Shown here: piece by piece, positions 43,860 to 55,560 of the stretch
Position numbering within the stretch: the first letter of the stretch is position 1
Layout: each line of letters starts with the position of its first letter
DNA from: Chimonanthus salicifolius
Lineage: Eukaryota; Streptophyta; Magnoliopsida; Laurales; Calycanthaceae
Assembly: GCA_013350335.1 (NCBI GenBank)
Contig: CM023536.1
Span: forward strand, 45,020,314-45,084,313
Reading direction: 5' to 3'
Length of the DNA stretch: 64,000 nt
Position numbers and translations under genes: made by a program
The notes under the pieces: model-generated
The model's database searches: none
What the model was told of the DNA's origin: nothing
The model's input: only the letters and a program-made list of their open reading frames with translations

Positions 43860-45415
43860 GCCCTGATACACATCCCTAGTGCTCCATTCAACCATGCTCT
43901 CTCTCTCTCTCCCCCTCATTGCATGTATGTTCACAACAAAGTGTGCACATTACGTCAATTTCCACCTCTCACATCTATTTACAACAGGTATATTGACTTT
44001 CAAAGCATGGCTCTACACATCACGGGGTAATAATCAAGCACAAACACATCTCACATTGAAATTATGATGCTACAAATTTATCGCAATCAACATAGCTTAT
44101 CTAACTCATATGTACATCATACCAGTCCATTAGGGTAACTCGAGTCTAAGTCTTAAGGGACTTTCAACCCCAACTCGTCTTTCCCCTCAATGGTTCGACC
44201 CTTACAATTTCACATACTGTGCAAGCCCAACCCCTCATCAACAAGTTCGACCCCACATTTCTTTTCTTTCATTGTCATCACATTCTTCACACTATTCATT
44301 GCATCATCATAACACAACGTCATACATAATACACATCATTATCCTCTAGCTATGGATAATCATCATCATACCATCACAATTATGTATGAGACTCAATGCA
44401 TCATATGCAAAGCAAATACAAGTCTACATAAGTGTGGAGAACCCTCACCTAGTATTCCTGCAGCATTTTGGGTCATCCGTGATGTGACAACTACTCACAC
44501 AAGAAGGATTAGGTGTTGTTCAACAAGACAAACATACAAAAGCATTAATAAGTTTTCAATTTTAGCAAAAAGGGGCCTAAATTTCACACTAGGGCAAATG
44601 TCCCAACCCCCTTCAGGTTCCCAATCACTAAACTTAGGGAAAAAGAGCTCAAGGATGCAATTGGGGTAGAAACCTCCAAATTCTCAAATTTAAAATTTCA
44701 AGGCTAAGCCCTATTGGGTGAGTCAACCCTATGCCTCCATGAATTCCATGCCAAATACATTTCCCTTTCTTGAACTAACCCAAAGCTCTTTTATCTTGAG
44801 GCTAGGTTCCAACCATAACTCAATGCCCATCTCCAACCCTAAGTCCACTTCCAAAATCCACAAATATCTCTCCTACCATCAAACCCCCCTCTCTTTGAGG
44901 GTTAATCCACCTCCAATTTGTCACCTCCTCCTTATTATTACTTAAAACAACCAAATTAAGAGACATTAGAGCTGATAGGAGGGGTTGCCTTGAGGGAAGA
45001 TAGATCCAAGAGAAATGAGAGTTGCTCGGTCGAGAATCATGTGGGGAAGATGATTGGAGATGCAAGTTCCTCAATACACACACATGCAAGGGAGGGGAGG
45101 GGAGGGGGAAAAGAGCTTGATTTTTACAATCAAATTTCTGCTCACTGAAAGTTCGATCGACACCAACTATTGGTCGCACCGATACCGTCGGTCAAACCTA
45201 CAATTTCAATCAGTTCGACCAACGCCAATAGAACACAAATTTCTGGATTTTCTCTCCACTACAACAACCCAAGTCTGATTTTTAAGACTCAAATCGTGGT
45301 AACTTGGGCTCATAGCAGCCCAACCTTATTTCACACGGTCAGCTAACACCCTTCACAAGTGCAAACTGACTAAATTTACTTGAAATTGATAATAAATAAA
45401 AGTTGGATCGCTACA
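43860..45415 (-). mobile_element. Ty3/gypsy LTR fragment, minus orientation
   Basis: The right edge, read on the minus strand, is TGTAGCGATCCAACTTTTAT, resembling the start of Tekay-type LTRs and of the solo LTR at 33215. Further in, AATACTAGGTGAGGGTTCTC is reminiscent of chromovirus LTRs. I could not find the other end or a target duplication, so the left limit is a guess. Confidence 0.4.
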
Positions 45416-46996
45416 ATCGTATTCCTTGATTTTTAACTTAAAAAATCAACTGTCTACTCACATCAAATTTAAATATTAATTTAAAGTTTAAATCATTAAT
45501 TGATACTTAAATTTTATATACTTTATATCCATATAATAATTTATTAAATGAATCTAAATTTGTAAAACTCACAATCCATTTATTGACATACAGTTCTTAG
45601 TGTTAAATAAAAGGGCCAAATGAACAGTGGACTAGTTCAAAATATGCAATTCGAGGTACCCATAATGCTTTCGCAACAAATGCGGTCAACCACACATCCA
45701 ATGTATTCTTATTAAGACACGTGGAAGAATGGGGCCTTTTAATTTACTATTTCCATTTTTCATACTGCAGATAAAAATCAACGTCCCCATTATTCATAAG
45801 TACATGACATGACATGCACGATTTGACATGACATAATTGATTTTAATGATTTCATATTATCCACTTCATGTTACCATTTGTCAAATCGTTTGGAAATTAT
45901 TCCTTAATGAAAGTAGATGTCTCAAATCTCAACAATGCCTACAAATGTCAAGAGCTATGTTGACTGATGAAAAAAAAAATACCATATGTTGATAATTTTA
46001 AATTGTGCCTTACTTTCAATTTTCAAATTCTATTGTCTACCAGCTTAGCTCAGTGCATACAAGTTGTGAAGGAAAGCCGAATCTAATACTTCTCACTTTC
46101 TAACACAAAAAATTATAAATTAAAATATACCTATGTAAGCATTTACTTTCCGCATTTGCTAAATAACAATGCAGCAAATACGTAAAAATTTGCGGTATTA
46201 ATTTTGATCTCCCATATTCCTTTCGGCAACTTCTTAGGCATTTTACACGTTGTGCACTCTGGATAATCATCTAATGCTTGTTGATCTTGTATTTTAAATA
46301 TTTCAACTTATTTAATGTATAAATTGATGACTTAAATTAATTTTGTCAATGGATGATTTGAAGTGAATTTTAAAATAAATGAGTCAATCATCGACCCATT
46401 GTCATCATTAATAAGATGTTTCTCCATCTAATGCTTTGATGATTAGAGATAATATGAATGGATTAAACAAAAATAACCCACAAATATTTCAGTTGGTTCT
46501 AAAATTAGATTAGAGATTTTGAGTTTGACTCTTTCTAACTTGCCGGATATGCAAGGTTTAGAGGTGATTTCTTAGAATACTCATGTTATCTAAAAAGAAT
46601 TTTATAAAACCAAACAAAATTTCCATTAAAAATTCAAAGTGGACAGTACCTCCAATTGACTAGATACTAAAGTGGCCCACACAAATGGACATACAAATTG
46701 ATCCACTCAAATCCAGTTGAGCTCAACAATTGATCAATCTAAATCTAAAGAAATTACTAGAATGACCAATAATAGCAGACTCAAATGGATGCTCTACTAA
46801 AGTGATGTGAGTAATAAAATTTGCAAAATCATGATAGTCAGTTACTACGGGGATGACAGCATATGGTCAGAGTTTCAATTTTAGTAATTGTTAAGCATGA
46901 AAACTCCACTGCCACACTTAACTGTAAGTGCTGGTCATGGCTTGGCCATTGGCATGGGTTAGGTGGGTTAGGTTGTCAATGTCAACCTGCAATCTG
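45416..46996. other. Spacer, no gene seen
   Basis: AT-rich sequence with no open frame of note. TAGCTCAGTGCATACAAGTT near 46045 looks like a tRNA A-box, but no B-box follows at the right distance. Confidence 0.4.
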
Positions 46997-47003
46997 TTGC
47001 AAT

Positions 47004-47188
47004 CAGGGATATAAATATTGATATCGGCCGATATGTTTCTCGCTCCTATCTCTCTTTTTTTACAAAGCCTATCAATATCGGCCGATATCAGCGACATATA
47101 TTGGATTTCTACCGATATGTATCCTATCAGCCGATATATAAAGGTTTTAAAAACCGATATATATTGTATCGGTCGATATTTACACCTC
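47004..47188. mobile_element. hAT MITE, ATCGGCCGATAT family, 185 bp
   Basis: Left end CAGGGATATAAATATTGATA; right end, read inwards, AGGTGTAAATATCGACCG with the final CAG-type bases eroded. TTGCAAT occurs on both sides (46997-47003 and 47189-47195). Two perfect ATCGGCCGAT palindromes and several partial ones lie inside. Confidence 0.7.
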
Positions 47189-47195
47189 TTGCAAT

Positions 47196-48077
47196 CCTAC
47201 TAGACTTTGGATCACTAGGTTAGGCCCAAGCCCAAATTGGGTCAGCCTGTTTAAATTTTAATTTCGCTATTTTTTGCATGGCTTGCAAAGAAAATCATGT
47301 GATTTTTTTTTTTTTTATCTTTTCTTCTTTATACAAAAATGGGTTTTGTAAATCTAGCAAGCCCAGTGCCTTGGAGCTGAATTATTAATTGTGGTTCGGG
47401 TTCTTTTCATAATGACAATTCAATTATATTTTGAGTCAAGTGAATTACTGAATTTTTATCTAACTATTTCAAAAGAATAGAAGAACTGATCAAATTATTC
47501 GGTTTGATCAGATTCTGAATTAAAGCTAATTTTCAATTTTTCAAATAATAGTTCCAATACTTAGACAAACTCTGTAGAGAATAGTGAATTGGACTTAACA
47601 ATAATTTCTCAAATTATTCTAACAAGTGGGCCAGTGGCCCATGCATGAATTGGACTTAACAGTAATGATCATCGAATGATAAAAATGCTTTCAAATGTAT
47701 GTACCCCATTGGAAGGCGACAAACAGTAACTTAGACATTGTCTGCAATCATGTACAAACAATTGAAAATCACGATGAGATATTTCTTCGCCACAGTGTGA
47801 CTGCAGAAAACACACTGGTTAGTGAACCCGCAAGACACCCGCTTCATTTAATTCGATTAATGTTCAATTCTAATAGATAATTTCTTGTAATTATTTACCT
47901 AGTTTGTCCAAAATTAAGAAATCTACACGTCTCAAATATTAGTAAGATTAAAATTGTTCCCTTTAGATAAGACATCTGAACACTTTAGTCATAAAAAAAA
48001 ATATCAACAACATTGAATGGCCGAGCATTGGGTGAAGTTTATTAAAATGTAAATAAAGTATCAGCCTAATTTTTTCC
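47196..48077. other. Spacer, no gene seen
   Basis: A T-rich tract at 47307-47319; otherwise unremarkable AT-rich DNA. Confidence 0.4.
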
Positions 48078-48206
48078 AACAAATCTCGACTGTATAAATA
48101 TGTATCGGCCAATATCAACGAGATCTCAGCTATATCGACCGATATCTCGTCAGTACAAACCGATATGCTAAAAATCAGCCGAGATTTGTAACCATAGTTG
48201 CATGAT
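48078..48206. mobile_element. Decayed hAT MITE, ATCGGCCGATAT family
   Basis: ACAAATCTCGACTG at the left and the inverted TTACAAATCTCGGCTG at the right form degenerate termini around TATCGGCC, TATCGACCGATAT and related motifs. Ends are approximate and no duplication is visible. Confidence 0.5.
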
Positions 48207-48576
48207 CTAAGCCGGGTCCCATTTAATTTCAATCCCTAAAATTCAGGCCCATGAATAGTCAGCCGTACTAAATGGATGGGATTGATTCAACGGTGGGAGT
48301 TTTAGGAAGATAGTGGTAGAAAGAAAGGTGGTGAAATGATTAATTTGGAAAGTGAAACAGGAGAAACCCATATCCGCTGGAAAAGGGTCGTTTCAACCGC
48401 TGACGATTCCCATGAAATCTTATCACAGGTGAATTTTGGGGCCCAATGGCTTTGGTTTTCTCTTTCAATGGGAAAGGAACCATGAAAGCAGGAGTTTCAC
48501 ACGTGAAAGTTATTTCCCTCTCTAACTAATACTTTTTTCTTTAAAAGTTTTTCTCTTGCCTATGAATTAATTCATT

Positions 48577-48800
48577 CGGTATGATGGTTAAAAAGCTCCA
48601 TTTATGAAGGAAGGTTATGGATTTGATTCACATTCAAACTCTTCTTTGTCACTCCCTATGGAATTACTCTTCATCGACTTAACTAATGTGTGTGAATTGG
48701 AAGGTTTACATATGCTCGTGGAATTAGTCTCACCTCCAATGTGGGGGTGGTGATACCTATGTTTCACTACTCCTGCATCAAACAACCAACTTAAGATCAT
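48577..48800 (+). mobile_element. Probable tRNA-derived SINE
   Basis: A-box-like GGTATGATGGTTAAAAAG and B-box-like GGATTTGATTCACATTC are spaced as in tRNA-derived SINEs. The body continues with AATGTGTGTGAATTGGAAGG and CTCGTGGAATTAGTC, shared in diverged form with 55373 and 62110. Confidence 0.45.
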
Positions 48801-49890
48801 CTACTGTGGGACTAATATTCTTGATCATCAATGTAAAGCACCAAATCACCTTGTTGTTTATCATTTTTCAACCATAATATATTTTTTTTCTTATGAAATG
48901 AGAGCTCTTTTTTGAGACCACAATATGACATTTTCCTCTGATTCTAAGGAATTCATATCCTATTGGAGAGAATAGGAAAATTTGTCGAGGAAGGTAAAGA
49001 GGCTTTCCTCTCTTACCAAGACAATGCTTCATTCATTTTCAATGAAACATGCAAATAACTAATATATAAGCTTTTCAAAATCCAACACAAGAATAGATTT
49101 TTTAGCACTTGTTGGATAAAATGAATAGAACCCTCACATAATTTTTCATGAAAATGTTTTCCTCAAGAAAATAAATAAATGACCTCTTAGCATATTTAAG
49201 ATGATGGCCATTTTTCACTGGGTAAAATGATTTTTTCTTTTGAAGACCAATAAAAAAGTATGAAAATAGACCATTCTCTCTTCTTCCATTGAGTGAAGAC
49301 TTTTTTGTTTATTAAGTTCAGTTCGGGTCAGGTTCAGACAAATTAACACCCCAAATAATTGTTAACGAAAGATGTAATGTTGAAATAAAAAAAGAAAATT
49401 TGATAGATATATAATTACTCAAATTAGACCTTATGTTGGGAGGAGATGTATTTCTGAGGCCGTGAGTTCGATAGGATGTGAGGATTTTTGAGCATGGGAC
49501 ACCGTCGAAAGAAATAAGGGCATAGGGACTGGGGAGCAATGCAATCGTGTAATTTTTTGTAGGGGAGCATTCCTTTGTAAGAAAATATAATGACAAATTT
49601 CAAGTAGTAAAGAATGGATAACACCAATTCACAATTGCTAAATCAAGAAGTAAAATATACAAAGAAGGGTTCACGGTCACACTTCATGCCAGACTATGGA
49701 AAAGAGAGCCGGTGAGTAATAGAGTGAATGGGAAGTCATCGATGATGTCAAGGTGGATACATGCATCAACGAGTCAAGAAGTGCATTGTTCTTCTCCATG
49801 TAAGAAATTTTTGACATTAACTTTAAAATTTAAGTAACATAATAACATGTGGAGAGTAGATATATTATAAATAGATTTAAAAAAAAAAGG
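48801..49890. other. Spacer, no gene seen
   Basis: AT-rich sequence with small frames only. Confidence 0.4.
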
Positions 49891-49899
49891 TTCAAATGA

Positions 49900-50500
49900 A
49901 ATTCATGGATATTAAAAAGAATATATGCAATAGAAACGGTGCATTAATTACCTTCTTCCAATTGGGTACATCAATATCTAGGCTCGTCATAATTATCTCC
50001 ACCATAATTTCAAAATGGATAATTCCAACTCGACAATCAAGTAGGGTCAAAACCATCATCTCGATGATATGGATTTGGTGCACCAAACACTTGTTGATCT
50101 AATGTTGTTTTACTGTCATATGTGGTGCATCGAAGTTCAATTCTATGAAATTGTCGTTAGTATATGGTTGAGATTCACTCGATTGTTGATCTGGATACAA
50201 ATTGTTGTGCTACCGTACGACTCATCAGAATACATATACAGGGCTTCCGAGCTTGAACCTCCAAATGAGTAGCTTTATCCACTTGTCTTTTCATAGTTTG
50301 CCATGTCGTACGGTTAGGGATATGACAAGCTCTCCATATGAGAGAAGGAACCTCTATGTGATAACTCGTCATTGATGGATACTGTTCTTATATTCTCGGA
50401 TAGGGAGTCTGTCTCCACCGGTTGATACGACACACCGTACCAATAGTAAGGCAGTGCATATCTTTCCATTGACTAACCAGGCGTCGCCATATCTATGACT
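49900..50500 (-). pseudogene. Unidentified Tyr/Ser-rich coding remnant
   Basis: On the minus strand, from about 50500 leftwards, pieces such as SMERYALPYYWYGVSYQPVE, SINDELSHRGSFSHMESLSY and SYSFGGSSSEALYMYSDES can be read with a few stops. The composition (Tyr, Ser, Gly, Met) is unlike random AT-rich DNA and resembles the disordered C-terminal tails of some plant hAT transposases. No domain is visible, so the source is unproved. Confidence 0.35.
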
Positions 50501-50529
50501 CCACCTTGAGGTATGTGTATAGGTGTTGC

Positions 50530-51920
50530 CAGGGTAGGCAATTCAGGCAACCGCCTCAGGCCCCCACATTCAGAAGGCCCCAAATTCTTGAGTGTTTTAC
50601 GAAGGAGAGTGGTATCATTTTTGGATTTCGGTGTATGGGGTGTAGAGTTCTGCTTTGTTTTCCATGCATTCATGTTTCACTTGTGCATGTTATAAGTGTT
50701 TTATTTTGTTTTATCTATTTAGCTCTTGTATAGGCCACTTATATAGACTCCAGATGTATGTATACTTTATTTATAATCGTATTTTCCAATGTTTTAGAAC
50801 TTTGGTCCGTGGAGTGATCCATCTTGGAAGAAAGGTGGGTTAAATAAGGTTGAACTGGGTTGACCCATAGTCATACCCGATCAAACTCGTGCTATTAATA
50901 TAATATTATAAATAATATTAAATTATTAACTAAGGTTATATTTCATAAAAGTATTTTTTCCTTCTCACGAACTCAATTGTAAGTACTAAAAATTAATAAT
51001 CCAAAAATCATATTCTCAAAAAGAACCAAAATCTTCAGCTTCATTTTCTTCATTTAAAGAAACCAAGGGTTTTTAAGGGTCAAGAGTCACAGATTTATTA
51101 GAAAAATCAGGTTGGTCGCAGAGGATTTTTAATTTAGAAGAGTCTTAAAATGACCTTACCCTTGTTACAGCCAGGTCACAGTTGACCAATGGGTCGCATC
51201 GGGTTTGATAACATTGGTATTCTCTCCGTCGTTGCTTCAAAAGAAAAAAATTTGTACCTTTTCCATTTTGAATTGGAATGAAATCATTGGGTGCTACTTT
51301 TATACATAGATGCAAGTGTCTTAGTTCATAAATAGTTGGAGAGAAGGAGAAGTTCATTTCTCTTTATATTCGTTATTGGGTGAGGTGACCGATTCCATAA
51401 TTTGGTTGCTTCAAAATAATTTAATTATTTAAAAATCCTAATTGATTCTTTATTCTTTTGTTTCATCAAGAGATTATGATGCTAAAAAAATCGAAAAGAA
51501 TTCCTTTCATGTCATATTTAAGTTTTCCAATAAAAAGTATATGTTTGACAGTAAAGTTTAAGCCTTTTTAATTTAGAAATTTGTTTTCAAATTTAATAGT
51601 TTTAAGAGAAATTTTACAAACAGAAGTAATAACTCCAATTGAAATTATTATTAAAAGACTAGATTCTTTTTAAAATGCTTATATTACATACCGAATATTA
51701 TTGACAATATTTGTAATAGTTGCTTCTGCAGAAAGAAATTTTTCAAAACTAAAATTGATAAAATCTTACTTACGATCAACAATGTCAAAAGAAAGATTAA
51801 GTGAATTAGCCATATTATCAATTGAAAATGATATTTTAGCAAAAACTTGAATACAAAAATTTAATTAGCAGTTTTGCATCTCAAAAAGCAAGAAAATTTT
51901 AGATAAATCTTTTTTATTAC
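50530..51920 (+). pseudogene. hAT transposase remnant with left terminus (zf-TTF type)
   Basis: CAGGGTAGGCAATTCAGGCA and the adjoining CCGCCTCAGGCCCCC (50530-50564) match the terminal type of plant hAT elements that encode TTF-zinc-finger transposases. Only the C-terminal dimerisation region of the protein survives: PIEIIIKRLDSF (about 51630-51672), ILLTIFVIVASAERNFSKLK (about 51692-51751) and YLRSTMSKERLSELAILSIE (51770-51825), in one frame with a stop near 51673 and another after ILAKT. The expected right terminus is not seen. A MITE (50787-51216) sits within it and another (51960) follows. Confidence 0.65.
50787..51216. mobile_element. hAT MITE, CAATGTTTTA family, 430 bp
   Basis: Ends CAATGTTTTAGAAC and, from the right, CAATGTTATCAAACCCG; the flanking 8-mers GTATTTTC and GTATTCTC match at 7 of 8. 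The interior GGTTGAACTGGGTTGACCC is shared with the copy at 27081. Confidence 0.75.
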
Positions 51921-51959
51921 ATATAATGAAAATTTTACCTAATATCATAATATGTTAAA

Positions 51960-52322
51960 GGGAGACGATCCTCCAATACGCATTTTGTGTAATCCGACGC
52001 AGGTTTTACTATATTGTCCATTTTCACTTTCAAACCAGCTCATCGAACTCTTCGAATCGGCTCTTCAGATCACTGACCCTTCCACCGCAGTATTATTCGG
52101 CTCACTGACCGACTCGCCAAATCATTGATCGGCTCACTGAAATTTATCTAAGTGAGACTATTTTTTTATACAGAACAACAAATCGGATCACTGAAATCTG
52201 TTCACTGACCGGCTCACTGAATTTTTTTTAAATGCTTTCGTACGGCAATAGAAGGGTAAAATGGACAATACTCTAAATCACATGTCTCATTACACAAAAT
52301 GTTTGTGGGAGAATCACTATCC
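51960..52322. mobile_element. Mutator-like MITE, GGGTAGTGAT family, 363 bp
   Basis: Flanking 9-mers TATGTTAAA and TATATTAAA match at 8 of 9. Ends GGGAGACGATCCTCC and, from the right, GGATAGTGATTCTCCC. Both arms carry CATTTTGTGTAAT and TATTGTCCATTTT. The interior holds about seven copies of a CGGCTCACTGA-like motif. Confidence 0.75.
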
Positions 52323-52331
52323 TATATTAAA

Positions 52332-52839
52332 TACCAAAATTATCCCCTTTAATTTTTTTTTTCCTTAGGCCTCACGTGCGTGAGTATTGCCTGACTATCG
52401 TACACCTATGTCATATATAACTGGCTAGAACATAACAGAAGCACTTTCATCCTCTGTCTTATCATCTCTGTTAGACCCCAGCCGCGTGAGTGTTACACCA
52501 CTAGCATCGTTGTTGCCGCCCTCGGTACCGCTTGTTGAAAAATTATATTCTATCTACGACGATAGGATGTGGGTAAACTGCTGGGAATTAGGGGTTTCTT
52601 TCCCCTTTCTTCTCCTTTTCTCTTCTATCCATAGCAGGTGGTCATTCAAGAATTGATGTTGAACAAGTCAACCGATTATTGCTCCCTTGACCCGTCAAGT
52701 TGTCTACCCTCAGTTGTGGGTCGATATCCACTAACTTTATGGCAATATCCAGACTCCATGGAGGCCTTGTCATTGTTTCCTTTTGTAGTTGCTGCCAATT
52801 CTGCACCGTGTAACAATAGTTCCGTATTAAGATTACGAA
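52332..52839. other. Spacer, no gene seen
   Basis: A 95-codon frame (52638-52925) runs into the hAT remnant on its right and shows no domain. Confidence 0.35.
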
Positions 52840-52926
52840 GAATCGGCAATATCCGATATTTTAGATATCGGCCAATATCCGATATATATCAGCGACATAA
52901 ATGGGTCGATATCAATCGATATTGAA
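52840..52926. mobile_element. hAT MITE fragment, ATCGGCCGATAT family
   Basis: A cluster of CGGCAATATCCGATAT, TATCGGCCAATAT and GTCGATATCAATCGATAT motifs like those at 14350, 16407 and 47004, without identifiable termini. Confidence 0.5.
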
Positions 52927-53310
52927 TGTTTTAATTAAAAAAGATGAAAAGAACGGCAATATAATATAACCATGAGTTGTTATATCAATCATTCTTGAGT
53001 AATGCAAGAGGAGAACACAAATTTACTAAATTTATTTGTAAAATAAAGCAGCTCAGGAATGACAGTTGCCTAACTAAAGCCATGATGGAAACCCTTACTC
53101 TCTTAATATTTCAGATGAATCTTTAAAAGAAAGTTCAATTGATTTTTCTATGGTCGTTGGAAAGGAAGTAGAATTATAAGCAGACTCATTAAAGTTGGTG
53201 TATTTTTAAGGATATGCTAACTAGTTTTGTATTTGAATATTATTTCCTATCTCTATAGGTAGACTGCCGATTTTGACAAGTCTTATGTAATGATTGACTT
53301 TTTTTGTCTT

Positions 53311-53703
53311 GGATAGTGATCTATGTGCACCAGTGAGGTTTTAACACGGTGCACCACTCTTAAAAGAAAAAGACTATTTTGCCTTCTCTTTTTTAAAGAG
53401 GGTGGTCATTTAGACAGCCTCACTTTTCTTTTAAGAGAGACTACATTTCAAATTTTGTATCAAAATTACTATTTTGCCCCTCAATTTTTTAAAAAGATAA
53501 TTCCTCCACACAAAACTAAGGGGTAAAATGATAATTTCACATAAAATTTTGAAATGAGGTGTCTCTTAAAAGAAAAGTGGGGTGTTTAAATGGCTACTCT
53601 TTAAAGAGGAAAGAGAGAAGAAAAAAAGTAATGGTAAAATGATTTTTTCCTTTTAAAAATAGTGCACTGGGGTAAAAACTCATGGTGCACTGAATCATTA
53701 CCC
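53311..53703. mobile_element. Mutator-like MITE, GGGTAGTGAT family, 393 bp
   Basis: Flanking 9-mers TTTTGTCTT and TTTTGCCTT match at 8 of 9. Ends GGATAGTGATCTATGTGCACC and, from the right, GGGTAATGATTCAGTGCACC. The arms are inverted copies for about 170 bases each, so almost the whole element is one hairpin. Confidence 0.85.
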
Positions 53704-53712
53704 TTTTGCCTT

Positions 53713-54198
53713 TGACCTTTCCCTTTCGAATTCCTTGGATTTTCTTTGCCTACACGGGTTAAACGAGCAACAAGGTTGGTGCTTATACATGTCTATTATC
53801 AGTTTGTGAGTCTTCCACCACAATTTATACATTTCTCTATGTTTCTTTCTTTGTTCATGCTAAAATAGGTGAAATAATATTTTTATGAGATTTTTTTTCT
53901 TTTTACGTAGAGTACCTCGTTTTCAATTTATCTGTGTTTTTCTTTTTGGTTAAAACTAAGGTTTTCATTGTATATAGATTTTTGTGTAAAATTGAAGTAG
54001 CTTTTATAAAAAGCAAAATGAGTTTCAAGTTAATTTTTATTTTCCATGTTTATGAAAAGATTGGAGTTCGATATATATTGATCTAACTTTTTGTAAAGAG
54101 AGATGAAGGATCACATGAGAAGAATTCTCTCAATCCAATGACGCCCCCAAGTGTTCAAATATGGATTAGTGCCTTACGTGCATTTAATCAACATGTCC
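53713..54198. other. Spacer, no gene seen
   Basis: AT-rich, no feature recognised. Confidence 0.4.
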
Positions 54199-54206
54199 AT
54201 TTCTAC

Positions 54207-54512
54207 TAGGGTTGAAATCAGGGCTGGTCGACTCAGGTTTTTTTAAACTCAATCCGGCCCGAGTTACAAATATATGAAATCTGATCCGACCTGAATTATA
54301 ACCTGACTCAACCCGAATTATAATCGCTTTTTGAACATACTTTTTATCGGGTCGGGTTAACTTAAAAATCTCTCAACCCAATCCAACCCTAATTCAACAC
54401 GGGTTTCTGACTTCTCAACCTGACCGGACCCGACTTTCATAACACGACCAGCATGATTCTCGAGTCAGGTCATGTGGGTTCGGGGCAAAACCGGACCCGA
54501 GTTTCACCCCTA
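54207..54512. mobile_element. hAT MITE, TAGGG-ended family, 306 bp
   Basis: Ends TAGGGTTGAAATCAGGGC and, from the right, TAGGGGTGAAACTCGGGTCC. The flanking 8-mers ATTTCTAC and AAGTCTAC match at 6 of 8. Same length and GACCCGAC-rich body as the copy at 29045. Confidence 0.8.
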
Positions 54513-54520
54513 AAGTCTAC

Positions 54521-55372
54521 GATTATGGCAACTGACCTATTATCTCACATTGTCATTATTATTGTAAAATCGTTCCTTTATATTTGAAGTTGGTTCAGTT
54601 CAGTTACAAATTTAGATGGATATTTAAAATTTCAGTTGAAATTTTTGGGGCAGGGACTGGGTTGAGACATAAATATTGATAGTACTAATATTTTCAGAAA
54701 ATGGTTTTGCACAAAATTTGTCAGATTTTATTTAGTCAAATTTCAACCAATTTCTCCAATATGGTTGATATGACACATTTAAACGATTGGATATTATGAT
54801 AGGTATGACCAAAATATCCGCTGAAAATTTTCAGGCTTCAAAGGGCTGTTTGTTATTTTCTCTTTGATGAAAATGAAGAGCATGAAAAATGAGACCCTTC
54901 TCTCTTTTTCTATGATATAAGGACTCTCTGCAAAGAGCACAAAAAATTAGAGCTTTTCCTCTTTTTTCCAAAGAATTTATTTCCTTAAGGAGGAATATAA
55001 AAATTTAATAAAGAAAAGAGGAAGGTTTACCTTGTTTGGCAAGACAATAGTTTTTACATTTTCAACAAAAATAAATATTTTGATACAAAGAAAAAATATC
55101 TCGTTTCTACATTACAACACGAGACTTAAATTTTATAGCACATATTGGATGACATGAATGGAGCTCATATATATTTTTCTGTGAAATTACTTTTCTCAAA
55201 GAATTTGACAAATGACATTTAAGAGATTTGGAGAGGTTGATTTCAATCAAAACTAATAATTGAGTGGCTGAGCTTTACTTTTTATTAGATGCATATATAA
55301 AACCCGACTTTTTATCTACTAGCTTCAAATTACAAAAGAATAATCCTTCAAGCAAATGTATTTTTCAATCCT
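54521..55372. other. Spacer, no gene seen
   Basis: AT-rich, no feature recognised. Confidence 0.4.
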
Positions 55373-55560
55373 AATGGGATTTGAGTGACGGTCATCAGGA
55401 ACCTGCCTCAGAAAGCATGAGTCTTGAGTACAATTCTCACTCCATCTCAAAAGACTACTTTATGTAGAATTACTTGATGTGTGTGGGTAGAGAAGCTTGT
55501 ATATGTACCGAGAATTAATCAGGTCCTCTAAAAGACGAAGAGACTTAGATCATATAAAAA
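55373..55560 (+). mobile_element. Probable tRNA-derived SINE
   Basis: A-box-like GTGACGGTCATCAGG and B-box-like GTCTTGAGTACAATTCTC are followed by GATGTGTGTGGGTAGAGAAG and GAGAATTAATCAGGTC, ending in an A-rich stretch (about 55552-55560). It is the best-preserved of four related copies in the window. Confidence 0.5.

Noticed and set aside
46040..46070. Possible tRNA gene (TAGCTCAGTGCATACAAG)
   Set aside because: Only an A-box-like string is present; no cloverleaf arms or B-box could be found.
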